Assembly (NCBI GenBank): GCA_020161845.1
Contig: JAIUNK010000017.1
Location: 29,474 to 93,473, forward strand
Reading direction: 5' to 3'
From: Actinomycetota bacterium
GTDB lineage: Bacteria > Actinomycetota > Actinomycetes > Actinomycetales > Dermatophilaceae
Length of the DNA stretch: 64,000 nucleotides
A model generated the notes under the pieces. It searched no databases. It was not told the origin of the DNA and saw nothing but the letters and a program-made list of their open reading frames with translations. Below, in pieces: positions 63,890-64,000 of this stretch. The stretch's first letter is position 1. Each line of letters begins with the position of its first letter. The position numbers and the translations under genes were made by a program.

Positions 63890-64000
63890 TTAGTCGCCGG
63901 TCAGGATGGCGGTTCTGAGCGTGTGGGCCGCGATGGTGCTGGCCGTGCGGGTGAGCAGGCCCCATAGGGTGTGCGCGCCGTGGCGGGCGAGTTCCATCTG
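63890..64000 (-). CDS. C-terminal fragment of a possible transposase (cut by window edge)
   Basis: A minus-strand frame open to the right edge gives 36 residues, MELARHGAHTLWGLLTRTAS then TIAAHTLRTAILTGD, ending in TAA at 63892-63890. The basic, helical tail resembles the ends of IS transposases, but no catalytic motif is in the window. The 110 bases after it (63780-63889) have no gene and could include the element's terminal repeat. Confidence 0.35.
   Translation of the reverse strand, partial: QMELARHGAHTLWGLLTRTASTIAAHTLRTAILTGD

Overview
This window is chromosomal DNA of a high-GC, flagellated actinobacterium. Three things point there: dense GC-rich genes with frequent GTG starts and 4-base ATGA/GTGA stop-start overlaps; actinobacterial marker genes (bldC, DUF3073, DUF3151, mraZ beside a MoxR/DUF58/transglutaminase operon, an HelR/HelD-type helicase, a DtxR/IdeR iron box); and flagellar regulators (two FliA-type sigma factors, FlgN, FliW, CsrA). 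A motile member of the Micrococcales, perhaps Dermatophilaceae-like, is my inference and is not proven by the window.

Layout. 0-11.3 kb: mraZ (cut by the left edge) diverges from moxR-DUF58-tgpA across an intergenic region with two arrays of 10-bp-spaced GTGGAG repeats. A minus-strand operon follows: a small Pro/Ala-rich exported protein, a histidine kinase, a response regulator, an anion (DASS-type) permease and a glycerate kinase. The last two each carry a single-base frameshift. 11.3-19.8 kb is an accessory island. It holds a tRNA-Ala/tmRNA 3'-end-like sequence, an IS3-family element split by a group II intron (removing the intron restores OrfA), at least four VapBC-type toxin-antitoxin modules (one duplicated with its operator palindrome), broken vapC remnants and an N-terminally truncated Fic gene.

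19.8-24.5 kb: two paralogous flagellar sigma genes with a shared upstream module, then flgN, fliW and csrA. 24.5-30 kb: bldC, DUF3073, purM-purF, an LLM oxidoreductase and an SCP2-like protein. 30-42.7 kb: an MDR alcohol dehydrogenase, a BisC-like molybdoenzyme, a POT peptide transporter, a spermidine-synthase-like protein, the iron-box-controlled efeUOB operon (efeB is broken) and an orphan histidine kinase. 43-51 kb: purL-purQ-purS, kup (frameshifted), and purC-purD. 51-61 kb: an HelR-like helicase, an acyl-CoA ligase, class I lysyl-tRNA synthetase overlapping purA, and two DUF559/Vsr-like genes. Each DUF559 gene is bracketed by its own family of near-perfect palindromes. 61-64 kb: a small lipoprotein-like protein, a RelBE pair, DUF3151, fba and the tail of a possible transposase.

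Eight of the genes for de novo IMP/AMP synthesis (purA, C, D, F, L, M, Q, S) lie in this window. The flagellar cluster looks like a checkpoint set: sigma factors, a hook-protein chaperone and the FliW/CsrA switch. The strongest candidate for something undescribed is the palindrome-gene-palindrome arrangement around the two DUF559 nucleases (55.7-56.9 kb and 60.2-61.1 kb), which resembles REP/RAYT organisation but with an unrelated nuclease family. Three single-base frameshifts and one deletion in otherwise intact metabolic genes should be checked against raw reads before being accepted as pseudogenes.
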